Positions 25,553 through 35,033 of a stretch of DNA of 64,000 nt are shown here, in pieces. Under the pieces are notes generated by a model. The model had not been told where the DNA came from. It ran no database searches and saw only the letters and a list, made by a program, of their open reading frames with translations. Source of the DNA: Cytophagales bacterium (GTDB lineage Bacteria > Bacteroidota > Bacteroidia > Cytophagales > Spirosomataceae); contig JAAFJP010000020.1 in assembly GCA_013298125.1 (NCBI GenBank), forward strand, positions 55,201 through 119,200. The letters run 5' to 3'. The position numbers and the translations under genes were made by a program. Numbering within the stretch: the first letter of the stretch is position 1; every line of letters starts with the position of its first letter.

Positions 25553-25829
25553 AATATTTTGCCCTTTCTTTTTTATTAGCAATTCTACAACTGAAAACTC
25601 TAATTTCATTATTTCTGAGGGTAAAAGCAAGAAAACGAATAACATTTTTATTGCTATAACCAACACCACTATATTCTTGCTCTCCTCTTTTACTAATTCT
25701 ATCAGGAACAATAACCATGTTGGGGTCATCAAAAACACTTTCGATTTCTTCAACGGTATTTTCTCTTTCTGGATAATCTTCTATAACGTGCTGAGTATTA
25801 GCATCATCCCATTGAAAGGGTAATTTCAT
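25500..25829 (-). CDS. BrnT family toxin
   Basis: 109 residues. Pattern FQWDDANTQHVIEDYPERENTVEEIE, then VFDDPN and the RISKRGEQEYSGVGYSNKNVIRFLAFTLRNNEIRVFSCRIANKKE core with ERAKYYE at the end, which is the BrnT (RelE-like fold) signature. BrnT is an RNase-type toxin held by BrnA. It precedes the small antitoxin-like gene. Confidence 0.8.
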   Translation of the reverse strand: MKLPFQWDDANTQHVIEDYPERENTVEEIESVFDDPNMVIVPDRISKRGEQEYSGVGYSNKNVIRFLAFTLRNNEIRVFSCRIANKKERAKYYEINREKITNSKDREDN

Positions 25830-25842
25830 TTTACAATAGTTT

Positions 25843-25873
25843 ATGGAAGTCTTCGCTTTTAGCGAAGACTTCC
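25843..25873 (-). terminator. Terminator after secDF
   Basis: Near-perfect palindrome ATGGAAGTCTTCGCT / AGCGAAGACTTCCAT, 11 bases after the secDF stop and before brnT. Confidence 0.75.
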
Positions 25874-25883
25874 ATTTTAACTT

Positions 25884-28838
25884 CTATTTCTTAACAACCA
25901 CTGGCTCTACCGCTTTTTTCTTTCCCGTTCCCAAGTCAATTACAATTGGGGCAGCTACGAAGATTGATGAGTATGTTCCGATTAAACAACCCACAAACAT
26001 AGCGAATGAGAACCCTCTCAATACATCTCCACCGAAGAATAACAATACCGTCACTACCAAGAATACCGTTGTGGCAGTCATTACAGTACGGCTCATCGTG
26101 TGGTTAATTGATTGGTTGATAGTCTTAATCATCAATTCTTTGTTCGACAAGTCTGGGTCTGGTCCGATTTCTTCACGAATACGGTCAAATACTACCACCG
26201 TATCGTTAATTGAGTAACCAATTACCGTTAAAACTGCGGCAATAAATACCTGATCAACTTCTAATTCAAAACCAAGCAAACGAGTGATTCCGACCATGGC
26301 TAATACAATTAACGCATCGTGCAACAAGGCAATGATACCTCCCAATGAATATTGCCATTTACGGAAACGAATCAAAATATAAATAAAGATGGCAATGAGT
26401 GCATACAAAATTGAGATGAATGACTGTCTCAAAATATCATCGGCAATGGTTGCTCCAACTTTCGATTCTGATACGATTTTTGGGTTTGAATCAGCAAATT
26501 TTTGTAAGCCTTTTTCTACTGCCTCACGTACTTTTGCGTTAGCCGCTGCACTTTCATCTTCTACTAAATAAGAAGTCGTAACTTTCAATTTATCTGGACC
26601 GTTGAAAGTTTTTACTTCTACACCTTTTCCTTCAAAACTGTTCGCCAAAGCATCTTTTACAGTTCCTGCATCAATAGTTTTATTCATTTCAACTACGTAA
26701 GAACGTCCACCTTTGAAGTCAACACCCAAGTTGAAACCACCTTGCGAAATCAAAACGATTGCTCCGATAGCGATTAATCCCCATGAAGAGAAGTACGCAA
26801 TTTTACGTTTTCCGATAAAGTCGAAGTTGAAGTTTTTGAACAAATCTCTTGAAATGAATGTCTCGAAAGTCATTTCTTTTTCTTTGCCCGCAGCGATAGC
26901 ACGTTTTGCCATCCAATCAACCATGATATGAGAGATATAAACCGAAGTAAATACCGACGTAACCAAACCGATACAAAGCGTTACTCCAAATCCTTTTACA
27001 GAACCCGAACCGAAGATAATCAAGATAATACCAATCAAAATTGTAGTAACGTTACCGTCAATAATCGCTGAAAGGGCTTTTTCGTAACCAATTCTGATAG
27101 CATCTAATAGTCCTTTTCCTGAATGTAATTCCTCACGAATACGCTCATTAATAAGTACGTTCGCATCAACTGCCATACCTAACGTAAGCACGATACCTGC
27201 GATACCTGGCAATGTCAAAACTGACTGAATTTGTACCAACACACCCGCAATAAAGAATACGTTGAATAAAAGGGCAGCATTTGCCATCCAACCTGGTGAA
27301 CCGTAGTAACCAATCATAAACACTACTACCAAAATCAAACCTAATAACATCGACAAATATCCTTGATTGATAGCCTCAGCACCCAAAGATGGACCTACGA
27401 AAGCATCTTCAACGATACGAGTTGGAGCTGATAATTTACCTGATTTAATTACGTTGGCTAAATCTTTTGCTTGCTCAACTGTAAATGAACCAGAGATAGA
27501 AGAACGTCCACCAGCGATTTCTCCATTGATATTTGGAGCAGAATAAACGTAATCATCTAATACGATAGCGATACGTTTTCCAACGTTTGCGGCAGTCATA
27601 TTTTTCCAAATTCTTGCACCCACACCGTTCATTGCCATTGTTACCTCTGGACGACCATTTTGGTCAAAATCTTGTCCCGCATCTACAATAGTTTCTCCGT
27701 CTAATTGTGCTTTTTGACCAGGCAATTTCTTTAAAGCCTCAAATTGGATAATTTCGTCACCATTCACGGCAGGGATTCCGATAGCTTCCCAATAGAAAGA
27801 AATATTTGATGGGAACATCAATTTCACTTCTGGACGACGTAATAATTCGTTTACACGAGCAGTATCTTTACGATAAACACCCCAAGTTCTTCCTTGATTA
27901 TCCAAAGGCAAGAACAATTTTGTCAAAGCCGAACCAGCCGTAGTATCTTTCTTCGCAGAATCTTTCTTAGTAGTTTTGTTCAAACCCGCTAATTGACCCG
28001 CCAAATCACCTTTCTTAGTAGTATCAGTTGCAGAAGTAGCTTTTGCACCCGCTTTTTTCGCTTTTTCTTCGGCAGATAAATATTCTCCCAAAGCATTTAA
28101 GCCTGTACCCCATTCACTGATTTCAGCTACTTCGATAAACTCTAATTTTGAAGCTGCTGATAATAATTTTCTTGCACGGTCTGGATTATCAACGCCTGGT
28201 AATTCAACCTGAATACGGTTTGTTCCTGGCAAACGCTGAATGTTTGGATTGGCAACCCCCAACTTGTCAATACGAGTTTGGATAGTTTTGTAAACTCTAT
28301 CAACCGCCCCATCAATTTCGTCATTGATTACTTTCTTCACTTGTGAATCAGTTGAAGAGAAGTTCAATTTTCCAACGTTAGTCGAGTTAGCGAAAACAGA
28401 AGCCAATTTTTGATTAGGAGCAATTTTAGCAAAAGCCTCAAAGAATAATTCGTTGAAAGGTTTTGTTGAATTAACCTGTGCTTTGGTAGCCTCTGCAAGA
28501 GCTTTCTCAAAGTTCAAGTCATTACTTTTTCCTGACAATGCACGCAAGATTTCTACTGGCGAAACTTCTAAAACGGCATGAAGACCACCTTCAAGATCAA
28601 GACCCTTATGAAGGGCGTAAGTCGTAACTTCTTGTAATGTAAACCCTAAATAAACGGGTTGTTTCCACAAAGAATCAACATAATGGATTTTACGGGCAGG
28701 GTCAAACTTCCCTGCAACGGTTGCATATTTAACAGCATCCTCACGGACTGCATTGGCTTTCCAAGTAAAAGAAAGAAAGAATAAACATAGGGCTGAGATG
28801 ATTCCAGTCAGCCAGATAATGGCACCTTTGTAACGCAT
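25884..28838 (-). CDS. secDF: Protein translocase SecDF (fused)
   Basis: 984 residues. SecD half: HKGLDLEGGLHAVLEVSPVE near residue 80, a large periplasmic domain with an added Lys/Thr-rich stretch (about 270-300), then six membrane helices around 490-640 with GMAVDANVLINERIREEL. SecF half: FKGGRSYVVEMNK near 715 and the helices ending GYSINDTVVVFDRIREE. SecDF uses the proton gradient to pull exported proteins across the membrane. The fusion is usual in Bacteroidetes. Confidence 0.95.
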   Translation of the reverse strand: MRYKGAIIWLTGIISALCLFFLSFTWKANAVREDAVKYATVAGKFDPARKIHYVDSLWKQPVYLGFTLQEVTTYALHKGLDLEGGLHAVLEVSPVEILRALSGKSNDLNFEKALAEATKAQVNSTKPFNELFFEAFAKIAPNQKLASVFANSTNVGKLNFSSTDSQVKKVINDEIDGAVDRVYKTIQTRIDKLGVANPNIQRLPGTNRIQVELPGVDNPDRARKLLSAASKLEFIEVAEISEWGTGLNALGEYLSAEEKAKKAGAKATSATDTTKKGDLAGQLAGLNKTTKKDSAKKDTTAGSALTKLFLPLDNQGRTWGVYRKDTARVNELLRRPEVKLMFPSNISFYWEAIGIPAVNGDEIIQFEALKKLPGQKAQLDGETIVDAGQDFDQNGRPEVTMAMNGVGARIWKNMTAANVGKRIAIVLDDYVYSAPNINGEIAGGRSSISGSFTVEQAKDLANVIKSGKLSAPTRIVEDAFVGPSLGAEAINQGYLSMLLGLILVVVFMIGYYGSPGWMANAALLFNVFFIAGVLVQIQSVLTLPGIAGIVLTLGMAVDANVLINERIREELHSGKGLLDAIRIGYEKALSAIIDGNVTTILIGIILIIFGSGSVKGFGVTLCIGLVTSVFTSVYISHIMVDWMAKRAIAAGKEKEMTFETFISRDLFKNFNFDFIGKRKIAYFSSWGLIAIGAIVLISQGGFNLGVDFKGGRSYVVEMNKTIDAGTVKDALANSFEGKGVEVKTFNGPDKLKVTTSYLVEDESAAANAKVREAVEKGLQKFADSNPKIVSESKVGATIADDILRQSFISILYALIAIFIYILIRFRKWQYSLGGIIALLHDALIVLAMVGITRLLGFELEVDQVFIAAVLTVIGYSINDTVVVFDRIREEIGPDPDLSNKELMIKTINQSINHTMSRTVMTATTVFLVVTVLLFFGGDVLRGFSFAMFVGCLIGTYSSIFVAAPIVIDLGTGKKKAVEPVVVKK

Positions 28839-28846
28839 GGTTTTTT

Positions 28847-29117
28847 GTTTGGTTATTTGTTTATTGGTTTATTGGTTACTGGTTTATTGGTTACTGGTTT
28901 ATTAGTTATTAGTTGCACACTAACTTAACTAAAAAATAACATTAAAATAACCTTTTACAACAAAACAAGCCGATAAACTGAGAATTTATAAAAGTGAATA
29001 GTAAGTACAAGATTGTACGCATTGAGTCCGAAATTGGATTAATGATTAAAGATTACGACAGCTATTAATCACCATAAAAAGTAACTAATAACTAATAAAC
29101 CAGTAACCAATAACGAA
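28847..29117. repeat. Self-complementary word array upstream of secDF
   Basis: The left arm (28847-28915) strings together GGTTTATTGGTTACTGGTTT and GTTATTAGTTG; the right arm (29081-29117) reads AGTAACTAATAACTAATAAA and CCAGTAACCAATAACGAA. The arms are 165 bases apart; between them nothing else was found. The words CCAATAACTAAT recur at 50133-50163. Confidence 0.6.
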
Positions 29118-29483
29118 TCACGGAGCGTTGGTAACGATAAAATGCTCGAAGAGAATTTCGAGGAGAGGAAGTCTAAATGAAAGATTTTTAATGAGAGAAA
29201 ATTTCTTCTCAGGCATTAAAAAGGAGAATACTTGTGGAGTAAATACAAAATCTTGCGAGAAGTCAATCGTCACAGAGGCAGACACTTGCATCACAGAAAG
29301 TTCCGAAATTGAAGCATTCTTTTCAGGCTTTTCAGAATGATTAGATTGTTCCGTTTTGGCGTTCTTGACCTCTTGTTGGCGTAATTGAGATGCTGAGAAT
29401 GTTTTACCGAAAACAGTAAACATCATAATCAGCGACATCAAAAAGACGCTAAACAAACGAGCTATGTGAGAAGATTTTTGCAT
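29118..29483 (-). CDS. Hypothetical secreted or membrane protein
   Basis: 121 residues from MQKSSHIARLFSVFLMSLIM, with a hydrophobic N-terminal segment (signal or anchor). After a charged linker rich in Glu/Lys/Ser comes VMQVSASVTIDFSQDFVFTP and a Phe-rich end. I do not recognise a family. The start at 29483 sits just downstream of a consensus -7 box. Confidence 0.55.
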   Translation of the reverse strand: MQKSSHIARLFSVFLMSLIMMFTVFGKTFSASQLRQQEVKNAKTEQSNHSEKPEKNASISELSVMQVSASVTIDFSQDFVFTPQVFSFLMPEKKFSLIKNLSFRLPLLEILFEHFIVTNAP

Positions 29484-29492
29484 TTTGAACCA

Positions 29493-29500
29493 CAAAAGTA
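29493..29500 (-). promoter_or_regulatory. -7 promoter box of the hypothetical gene
   Basis: Perfect TACTTTTG on the minus strand with TTTG about 21 bases upstream; the ATG follows within 10 bases, implying a very short leader. Confidence 0.5.
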
Positions 29501-29630
29501 GTATCTTTTTTAGAGGTATGCCAAAATTTGTGCCAAAAAATTTTGAGAGGGATAAAGTGAATGATAAATTTTAGTGAAAGATATTGCATTAAACTCCTTT
29601 ATTTTTGACTATTTTTGAGATGTAAAAGAT

Positions 29631-29751
29631 GGCGATGAGGTTACACAGAGAGCCACTGAGAAAAAAAATAGAGAACCGCAGAGAAATATTCTCTAAAATC
29701 TCTGTGGTTCTCATTTTAAAACTCTGTGGTTCTCTGTGTAACCTCATCGCC
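29631..29751. repeat. Long near-perfect palindrome
   Basis: The left arm GGCGATGAGGTTACACAGAG with AGCCACTGAG and GAGAACCGCAGAG; the right arm CTCTGTGGTTCTC twice and CTCTGTGTAACCTCATCGCC. The unit GAGAACCRCAGAG occurs in tandem in each arm. It lies in the 324-bp non-coding gap between a minus gene and a plus gene, so it is not a convergent terminator. The bases 29501-29630 and 29752-29807 are plain AT-rich spacer. Confidence 0.75.
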
Positions 29752-29807
29752 TCAAAATTTACTATAAAAATCAAATATTTATTCTGTATAAAATCAACAA
29801 AAATACC

Positions 29808-31124
29808 ATGAACCAAAATAGACGAGATTTCGTAAAAAATACCTCCATCATTGCAGGAGGTTTGTTAGCTACTCCGTTTTTGTCGGAGGCTTCGATGTTT
29901 AATAATAGTACGGACGATACTATCAAAATCGCACTAATTGGTTGTGGTGGACGTGGTACGGGTGCTATCGTTCAGGCACTTAGCACGAAGCAAAATGTGA
30001 AATTAGTCGCCATGGCAGATGCTTTCAAAGACCGTTTAGATTCTTGTTTTGCAGAAATAACAAGCGAAGAACAGGCAGCTTTGAAACCTAAAATTGCTGT
30101 TAAAGAAGAACATAAATTCACAGGTTTTGATGCTTACCAAAAGGCAATGGCTTTGGCAGATGTCGTGATTTTGACGACTCCTCCTGGATTTCGCCCTTTA
30201 CATTTCGAGGCGGCGGTGAATGCAGGAAAGCATATTTTCATGGAAAAACCTTGTGCAACTGACCCCGCAGGTGTGCAACGGGTTTTGGCAGCGGCTCAAA
30301 TTGGCAAAGCGAAAAAATTGAACGTGGTGGTAGGTTTACAAAGACATTATCAAACCTCATATCGTGAGTTGATGAAACGCCTGCAAGATGGTATGGTGGG
30401 TGATATTGTCTCGGCTTCGGCTTGGTGGAATAATGATGGAGTGTGGACAAAACCACGCACAGCGGGACAAACTGAGATGGAATACCAAATGAGAAATTGG
30501 TATTATTTCAACTGGATTTGTGGCGACCATATTACCGAACAACACATTCACAATATTGACGTAATTAACTGGGCGAAAGGCAATTACCCCGTGAAAGCTC
30601 GTGGTACGGGTGGGCGTGAGACTCGTGTGGGCAAAGACACAGGCGAGATTTTTGACCATCATATCGTAGAGTTTGAATATGCAGATGGTACGATTCTGAA
30701 CTCACAATGTCGCCATCAAAAAGGTACTTGGGCTAAGGTGGACGAAATGGTGATTGGCACGAAGGGAAAGATTATGTTTGATGCAGGGAAAATCACGGAT
30801 TATAAAGGCAATCCTTTGTATTCGTTTGATAAGAAATTAGAAAATCAGCCTTACCAAGCAGAACACGATGAATTATTTGCGGCAATTGCCAAAGGAGAAT
30901 ACAAATTTGCCGATGCTGAAAACGGAGCAAAATCAACCATGACTTCAATTTTGGGTAGAATGGCAACGTATTCTGGGCAAATTATTGAGTGGGACAAAGC
31001 CATCAATTCAGGCATTAGCATTGCTCCAAAAACCTTTGCGTGGGATGCCGATATGCCCTTGAAACCAGATGCAAACGGTAATTATCCTGTGGCAGTGCCT
31101 GGGAAGACTAAGTATTTTGGTTGA
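29808..31124 (+). CDS. Gfo/Idh/MocA family oxidoreductase, Tat-exported
   Basis: 438 residues. Twin-arginine signal NRRDFVKNTSIIAGGLLATP at the start, then a Rossmann fold with IALIGCGGRGTGAIVQAL (about 40-57), MEKPCATDPAGVQ, and the C-terminal alpha/beta domain of the family. These NAD(P)-dependent enzymes act on sugars or polyols. The Tat signal implies folding with the cofactor before export to the periplasm. Substrate unknown. Confidence 0.88.
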   Translation: MNQNRRDFVKNTSIIAGGLLATPFLSEASMFNNSTDDTIKIALIGCGGRGTGAIVQALSTKQNVKLVAMADAFKDRLDSCFAEITSEEQAALKPKIAVKEEHKFTGFDAYQKAMALADVVILTTPPGFRPLHFEAAVNAGKHIFMEKPCATDPAGVQRVLAAAQIGKAKKLNVVVGLQRHYQTSYRELMKRLQDGMVGDIVSASAWWNNDGVWTKPRTAGQTEMEYQMRNWYYFNWICGDHITEQHIHNIDVINWAKGNYPVKARGTGGRETRVGKDTGEIFDHHIVEFEYADGTILNSQCRHQKGTWAKVDEMVIGTKGKIMFDAGKITDYKGNPLYSFDKKLENQPYQAEHDELFAAIAKGEYKFADAENGAKSTMTSILGRMATYSGQIIEWDKAINSGISIAPKTFAWDADMPLKPDANGNYPVAVPGKTKYFG

Positions 31125-31150
31125 TATTTAGGGTAGAATTTCGTGTGAAT

Positions 31151-31188
31151 TGTGTAAAAAGTATTTGGCAAAAAATACTTTTTACACA
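31151..31188 (+). terminator. Terminator of the oxidoreductase gene
   Basis: Perfect 16-bp stem TGTGTAAAAAGTATTT / AAATACTTTTTACACA, loop of 6, 26 bases after the stop. Confidence 0.7.
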
Positions 31189-31207
31189 ACCGCTAAAATC
31201 TCATTTT

Positions 31208-31470
31208 TTACTTCACCTCTTCCAGAAGCTTCAATAACTCTTCTCCAACCTTTCTTGCCGATGCAGGATTTTGCCCCGTAACCAAACGACCATCAACAAC
31301 CACTTTTTTTGCTACAAACCCGCCTTCGAGAATTTTGTACCACGTTCAATCAACTTAGTTTCCAACATAAAAGGCACTACATTCTCTAATTTTACGGCAA
31401 TTTCTTCTTCATTCGAGAAAGCGTTTACGTTTTTGCAATCTACCAAATATTTTCCATTATTCACACTTAT
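31208..31470 (-). pseudogene. Remnant of a DJ-1/PfpI (Hsp31-like) gene
   Basis: The minus strand reads NNGKYLVDCKNVNAFSNEEE then IAVKLENVVPFMLETKLIER and GTKFSKAG, a stop, and after a one-base shift VAKKVVVDGRLVTGQNPASA and RKVGEELLKLLEEVK. This is the C-terminal third of type-1 glutamine-amidotransferase-like DJ-1/PfpI proteins (VNAF-NEEE, VVPF-LE, LVTGQNP). The catalytic N-terminal part with the nucleophile cysteine is absent. Frameshift near 31320. It is a decayed gene. Confidence 0.8.
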
Positions 31471-31521
31471 TTAACACAGTAGAAAACGTTAAATTCGTCT
31501 TTATCTCAAAAACAATTCCCC

Positions 31522-32556
31522 ATGAAAAATCTTCTCATTTTTGGTTTGTTGCTCATTAGCTTTGCCAATTTTGGACAAAATAATTCTAATCAAAATGCTC
31601 TAACGGCTACGAAGGCATTTCTGAAATCTTTAGAACCTGAAAAACTCCAAAAAGCCTTTATGCCTTACGAAACTGAGGAGAGACGAAACTGGTATTTTGT
31701 ACCTATTGAAAGAAAAGGATTACCGATTTTGGAAATGAATGATGCTCAACGAAATGCAGCGATGAATCTCGTAAAAGCCTCTGTGAGCCAATCAGCCTAT
31801 GAAACTACTTCGGCAATCATGCAATTGGAGATTATTTTGAAGTTAATTGAAAAGCTCCCTACCGAAAACCAACGCCGACATCCTGGCAAATACTACTTCT
31901 CGGTTTTCGGAACGCCTGATGCTCAAAAACTTTGGGGTTGGCGAATAGAAGGGCATCATATTTCGTTAAATTTCTCTTCTGAAAATGGAAAAATTATTTC
32001 AGGAACGCCACTTTTTGTGGGGAGTAATCCCGCCATTGTACCAGAGGGTTTTCCAGAGGCTGGCAAACAAATTCTCAAAAAAGAAGAAACAATGGGTTTG
32101 GATTTATTGCATTCTTTTTCGGAAGAACAGTTGAAAAAAGTAATCGTTTCTAATAAAACTTTTCCAGAAATTTTCTCTTCAAATCTCCCTCATTATTCAC
32201 AACCAGACAGTGTGAAAAACGGAATTTCGTTTGGTGAAATGACTAAATCTCAACAAAAGGAACTCATAAAATTGATTAGTTTTTATGTTGAAAGATACCC
32301 CTTCGGATTTGCGAATGAGTTTATGGAAAAAATAGAAAAAACTGGTTTCGACAAACTCATTTTTACATGGATGGGAGCAAAAGAAGCCAAAATAGGCAAT
32401 GGAGGACATTATTATCGAATCCAAAATCCAGTTTTATTCATCGAGTACGACAACACACAGACCAACGCCAACCACGTGCATACGGTCATACGAGATTTGA
32501 CCAATGATTTTGGCGAAGATTTATTGCGTAAACATTATGAACAGGAACATAAATAG
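31522..32556 (+). CDS. DUF3500 domain protein, secreted
   Basis: 344 residues with a signal peptide (cut near ANFGQ). The body matches DUF3500: RRNWYFVPIERKGLPILEMN, RRHPGKYYFSVFGTP, WGWRIEGHHISLNF, GHYYRIQNPVLFIEYDNTQ and NHVHTVIRDLTNDFGEDLL with the histidine-containing end. Function is unknown; the conserved His and Asp residues suggest a metal site or enzyme. It stands alone between terminated genes. Confidence 0.85.
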   Translation: MKNLLIFGLLLISFANFGQNNSNQNALTATKAFLKSLEPEKLQKAFMPYETEERRNWYFVPIERKGLPILEMNDAQRNAAMNLVKASVSQSAYETTSAIMQLEIILKLIEKLPTENQRRHPGKYYFSVFGTPDAQKLWGWRIEGHHISLNFSSENGKIISGTPLFVGSNPAIVPEGFPEAGKQILKKEETMGLDLLHSFSEEQLKKVIVSNKTFPEIFSSNLPHYSQPDSVKNGISFGEMTKSQQKELIKLISFYVERYPFGFANEFMEKIEKTGFDKLIFTWMGAKEAKIGNGGHYYRIQNPVLFIEYDNTQTNANHVHTVIRDLTNDFGEDLLRKHYEQEHK

Positions 32557-32565
32557 GAGGGAGGC

Positions 32566-33993
32566 TTACACAGGCGTAATCTCGCATGGATAGCCAAACA
32601 GACAATTTTCCTTTACCAATTTTACCACACTTGGTGGCACTAAATCTTCCCAACCCGTTTCGCCCGACTGTATCAAACTCAATACATCATCAGTTTTGAT
32701 ACTCAATAAATCTTTGTCATAATTTTGAATATCCGTAAACTTATCATTGTCTTGAAGATATTGAAACAAGCCTTTGAGGTGAGTAGGAGGGATGAATTCT
32801 TTGGTCGAAACGATGTTGCCTTTATCATCCATCGTTGGGTGTAAATAGAGTTTTATTTTAGGAGCAAAGAGCATCGCAAAAGCCGCCAAAGTACCTCCTG
32901 TGAGGTTTGTATAATGTTTTTCTTCAAAAATATATTCCAAATTTGGCATTCCCAGAATCAAGCCCATTCGTAGCTTTGTGAAGCCCGCCAAGTATTGAAC
33001 CAAACGGTAATATTCGTGAAAATTAGAAATCAAAACGGTTTGTCCCAATGAACAGAGAATATCTACACGGTCTAAGAAATCTTTTTCGTTAATTTGCTCA
33101 TTACCAATAGATTGTAAGTTTTTGAGTGTCAATTCTGCCAAAAGAACCACCTTGTCATCGTCCACATCTTGCTCATTTTCAAACTGTTTCAGACCCTTTT
33201 TTATCATGTCCAAAGACACGTTGGTTACAGGTCTGAACCGCCCACGAACTGCCACAATATGTTTTTTGTAGAATGCCTCAGAAGGTTGCATAACATTGCC
33301 GTCTGGTCCAAAAAGTGCAGCATTGGTGAACCCATTTTTGACTAAATGCAAGGACATCACTCGGTTATCAATATTCTCAAAATCTTTACCACTAAAACGA
33401 ATCATATCAATCTCGATACGGTCAGACGAGAGGTCATCCATCAACGACTGCAACAAAATTTCGGGTTGTTCGTAGTAATAAAAACAGCCATACATCAAAT
33501 TGACCCCGATAATTCCCAAAGCCTGTTGTTGAAGCACATTGTCATTATCCTTCATCCTGACGTGAATGACCACATCGTTTGGTTCGCCGTTGGGTTCGAG
33601 TTGAAAACGTAGCCCAATCCAACCGTGGGGGTCGTTCGTTTTTTGATAGTTGAGGGCAGAAACTGTATCAGCAAAAGCAAAGAAAGTGCGTTCTGCCGCC
33701 ATCTCTGTTAGCCTAACATTCAGTAATTTATACTCACGATTCAACATTTTCATCAAACGGGCTTCCACCACATATCGCCCCGACTCTTCTTCGCCATAAA
33801 TAGCATCCGAAAATGCCATATCATAGGCAGAAATCGTTTTAGCGATAGTTCCAGATGCACCTCCTGCCTTAAAAAAGTTTGCCGCCACGTCTTGCCCAGC
33901 ACCAATTTCGGCAAATGAACCATAAATTTTTCTGTCAAGATTAATGCGAAGAGCTTTTTGTTTTGTACCTATATTTCTATCGTATGTGAGCAT
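32566..33993 (-). CDS. Conserved 475-residue protein of unknown function
   Basis: 475 residues. No signal peptide. N-terminal motif KIYGSFAEIGAGQDVAANFF followed by GGASGTIAKTISAYDM, which I remember as highly conserved in a Bacteroidetes family that databases often label, without support, nicotinate-nucleotide adenylyltransferase; the HxGH motif of such enzymes is not seen. Many polar loops and several His (HPTMDD, NFHEYYRLV). I cannot assign a function. Convergent with the DUF3500 gene, 9 bases apart. Confidence 0.7.
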   Translation of the reverse strand: MLTYDRNIGTKQKALRINLDRKIYGSFAEIGAGQDVAANFFKAGGASGTIAKTISAYDMAFSDAIYGEEESGRYVVEARLMKMLNREYKLLNVRLTEMAAERTFFAFADTVSALNYQKTNDPHGWIGLRFQLEPNGEPNDVVIHVRMKDNDNVLQQQALGIIGVNLMYGCFYYYEQPEILLQSLMDDLSSDRIEIDMIRFSGKDFENIDNRVMSLHLVKNGFTNAALFGPDGNVMQPSEAFYKKHIVAVRGRFRPVTNVSLDMIKKGLKQFENEQDVDDDKVVLLAELTLKNLQSIGNEQINEKDFLDRVDILCSLGQTVLISNFHEYYRLVQYLAGFTKLRMGLILGMPNLEYIFEEKHYTNLTGGTLAAFAMLFAPKIKLYLHPTMDDKGNIVSTKEFIPPTHLKGLFQYLQDNDKFTDIQNYDKDLLSIKTDDVLSLIQSGETGWEDLVPPSVVKLVKENCLFGYPCEITPV

Positions 33994-34041
33994 AAATTAG
34001 TTGATTTCTTTGCTACAAAATTATAGCTAAAAAAATGATAA

Positions 34042-34929
34042 TCAAACCACCACCATAGTCAATACCCCCAATAACATAATCATCTTACAAGCATCACTCA
34101 AAAACGCAAAGTCTCGGGGTTTGTCGGCATAGACTAATTTGTAAGTGACAAAGCCCACGGGGAGCATCATGAGTAGGAAAATGTAGGCTACTCTATCATC
34201 GGGTAATTGGGTTGCTAAGATAAAAAGCGTCGTAATAAATGAGGCAATCAGCACATAAACCAACAACTTCGTGCGGGCAATTCCCCAGATGATGGGTAGT
34301 GTTCGACAACCGTGTTTTTCATCGCCTTTTACGTCTTCCATATCCTTGATTATCTCACGAATGAGGGTAATGAAAAACGAAAATATGGCATAAATCCAGA
34401 CTTCGCTTTGGTGTCCTGGATAATAAACTGCCAAAACTAAAAGCGAAAATCCTGTCAGAATCGCTACCACTAAATTTCCCCAAAAGGCTAATCTTTTTAA
34501 TTGATTAGAGTATAACCACAAACAAAAAACTGCCGACAGATTCACCAGAGCCACTTTTCGGCTGACTAATAATCCTAACAAAATCCCGAGTCCATTAAAA
34601 ATCTGATTAATGACCATCGCCCAACGACGCTTCACGTATCGCCCAATGACTACTCTTTCAGGCTTATTGACCAAATCAATTTTGACATCGTAATAATCGT
34701 TGATGATGTAACCAGAGGCGGCGATGAGTACCGTTGCTAAGGAGATATAAAAGAGTTTTCGTTCCGTAAAAACTTCGATTAAATAACTGAAAGACAGGTC
34801 TTTACCTCCAATCAAAAAGAATCTTGTAAAGTATTGCGTAAATACAATAATCGCCAAATTCTGCCAACGAATCAATCGGCTAAATCCTTGTAAGGCTTGG
34901 AGGTATGTGACTTTGCGTTGGGGCTTCAT
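34042..34929 (-). CDS. UbiA family prenyltransferase
   Basis: 295 residues, about nine membrane helices. First Asp motif NDYYDVKIDLVNKPERVV (77-94) and second DMEDVKGDEKHG (near 192) are the Mg2+-prenyl diphosphate sites of UbiA enzymes. Bacteroidetes members are commonly annotated geranylgeranylglycerol-phosphate geranylgeranyltransferase-like; the acceptor here is uncertain. An intergenic word array separates it from divergent bshA. Confidence 0.85.
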   Translation of the reverse strand: MKPQRKVTYLQALQGFSRLIRWQNLAIIVFTQYFTRFFLIGGKDLSFSYLIEVFTERKLFYISLATVLIAASGYIINDYYDVKIDLVNKPERVVIGRYVKRRWAMVINQIFNGLGILLGLLVSRKVALVNLSAVFCLWLYSNQLKRLAFWGNLVVAILTGFSLLVLAVYYPGHQSEVWIYAIFSFFITLIREIIKDMEDVKGDEKHGCRTLPIIWGIARTKLLVYVLIASFITTLFILATQLPDDRVAYIFLLMMLPVGFVTYKLVYADKPRDFAFLSDACKMIMLLGVLTMVVV

Positions 34930-34930
34930 G

Positions 34931-35033
34931 TTAGGTAATTAGGGATTAGGGATTGGGTAATTAGGGATTAGATAAACGAACTTTTATTGTCGTAAAACCT
35001 AATCCCCAATTACCCAATCCCTAATTACCTAAC
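34931..35033. repeat. Self-complementary word array between ubiA-like gene and bshA
   Basis: The left arm TTAGGTAATTAGGGATTAGG plus GATTGGGTAATTAGGGATTA; the right arm AACCTAATCCCCAATTACCC plus AATCCCTAATTACCTAA. The arms pair almost completely across a 26-base spacer. It lies between divergent genes, so it cannot be a normal terminator. 35034-35209 shows only AT-rich spacer. Confidence 0.75.

Noticed and set aside
25553..25753. Longer start for the BrnA-like gene giving a 129-residue protein
   Set aside because: The extra 67 residues translate the BrnT toxin gene in another frame and have no antitoxin features.
29631..29751. CRISPR-like array
   Set aside because: The repeated units are part of a palindrome with no regular spacers and no cas genes nearby.
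29629..29816. Small open frames on both strands in the palindrome at 29.6 kb
   Set aside because: Their translations mirror each other because of the palindrome and lack start context or conservation signs.
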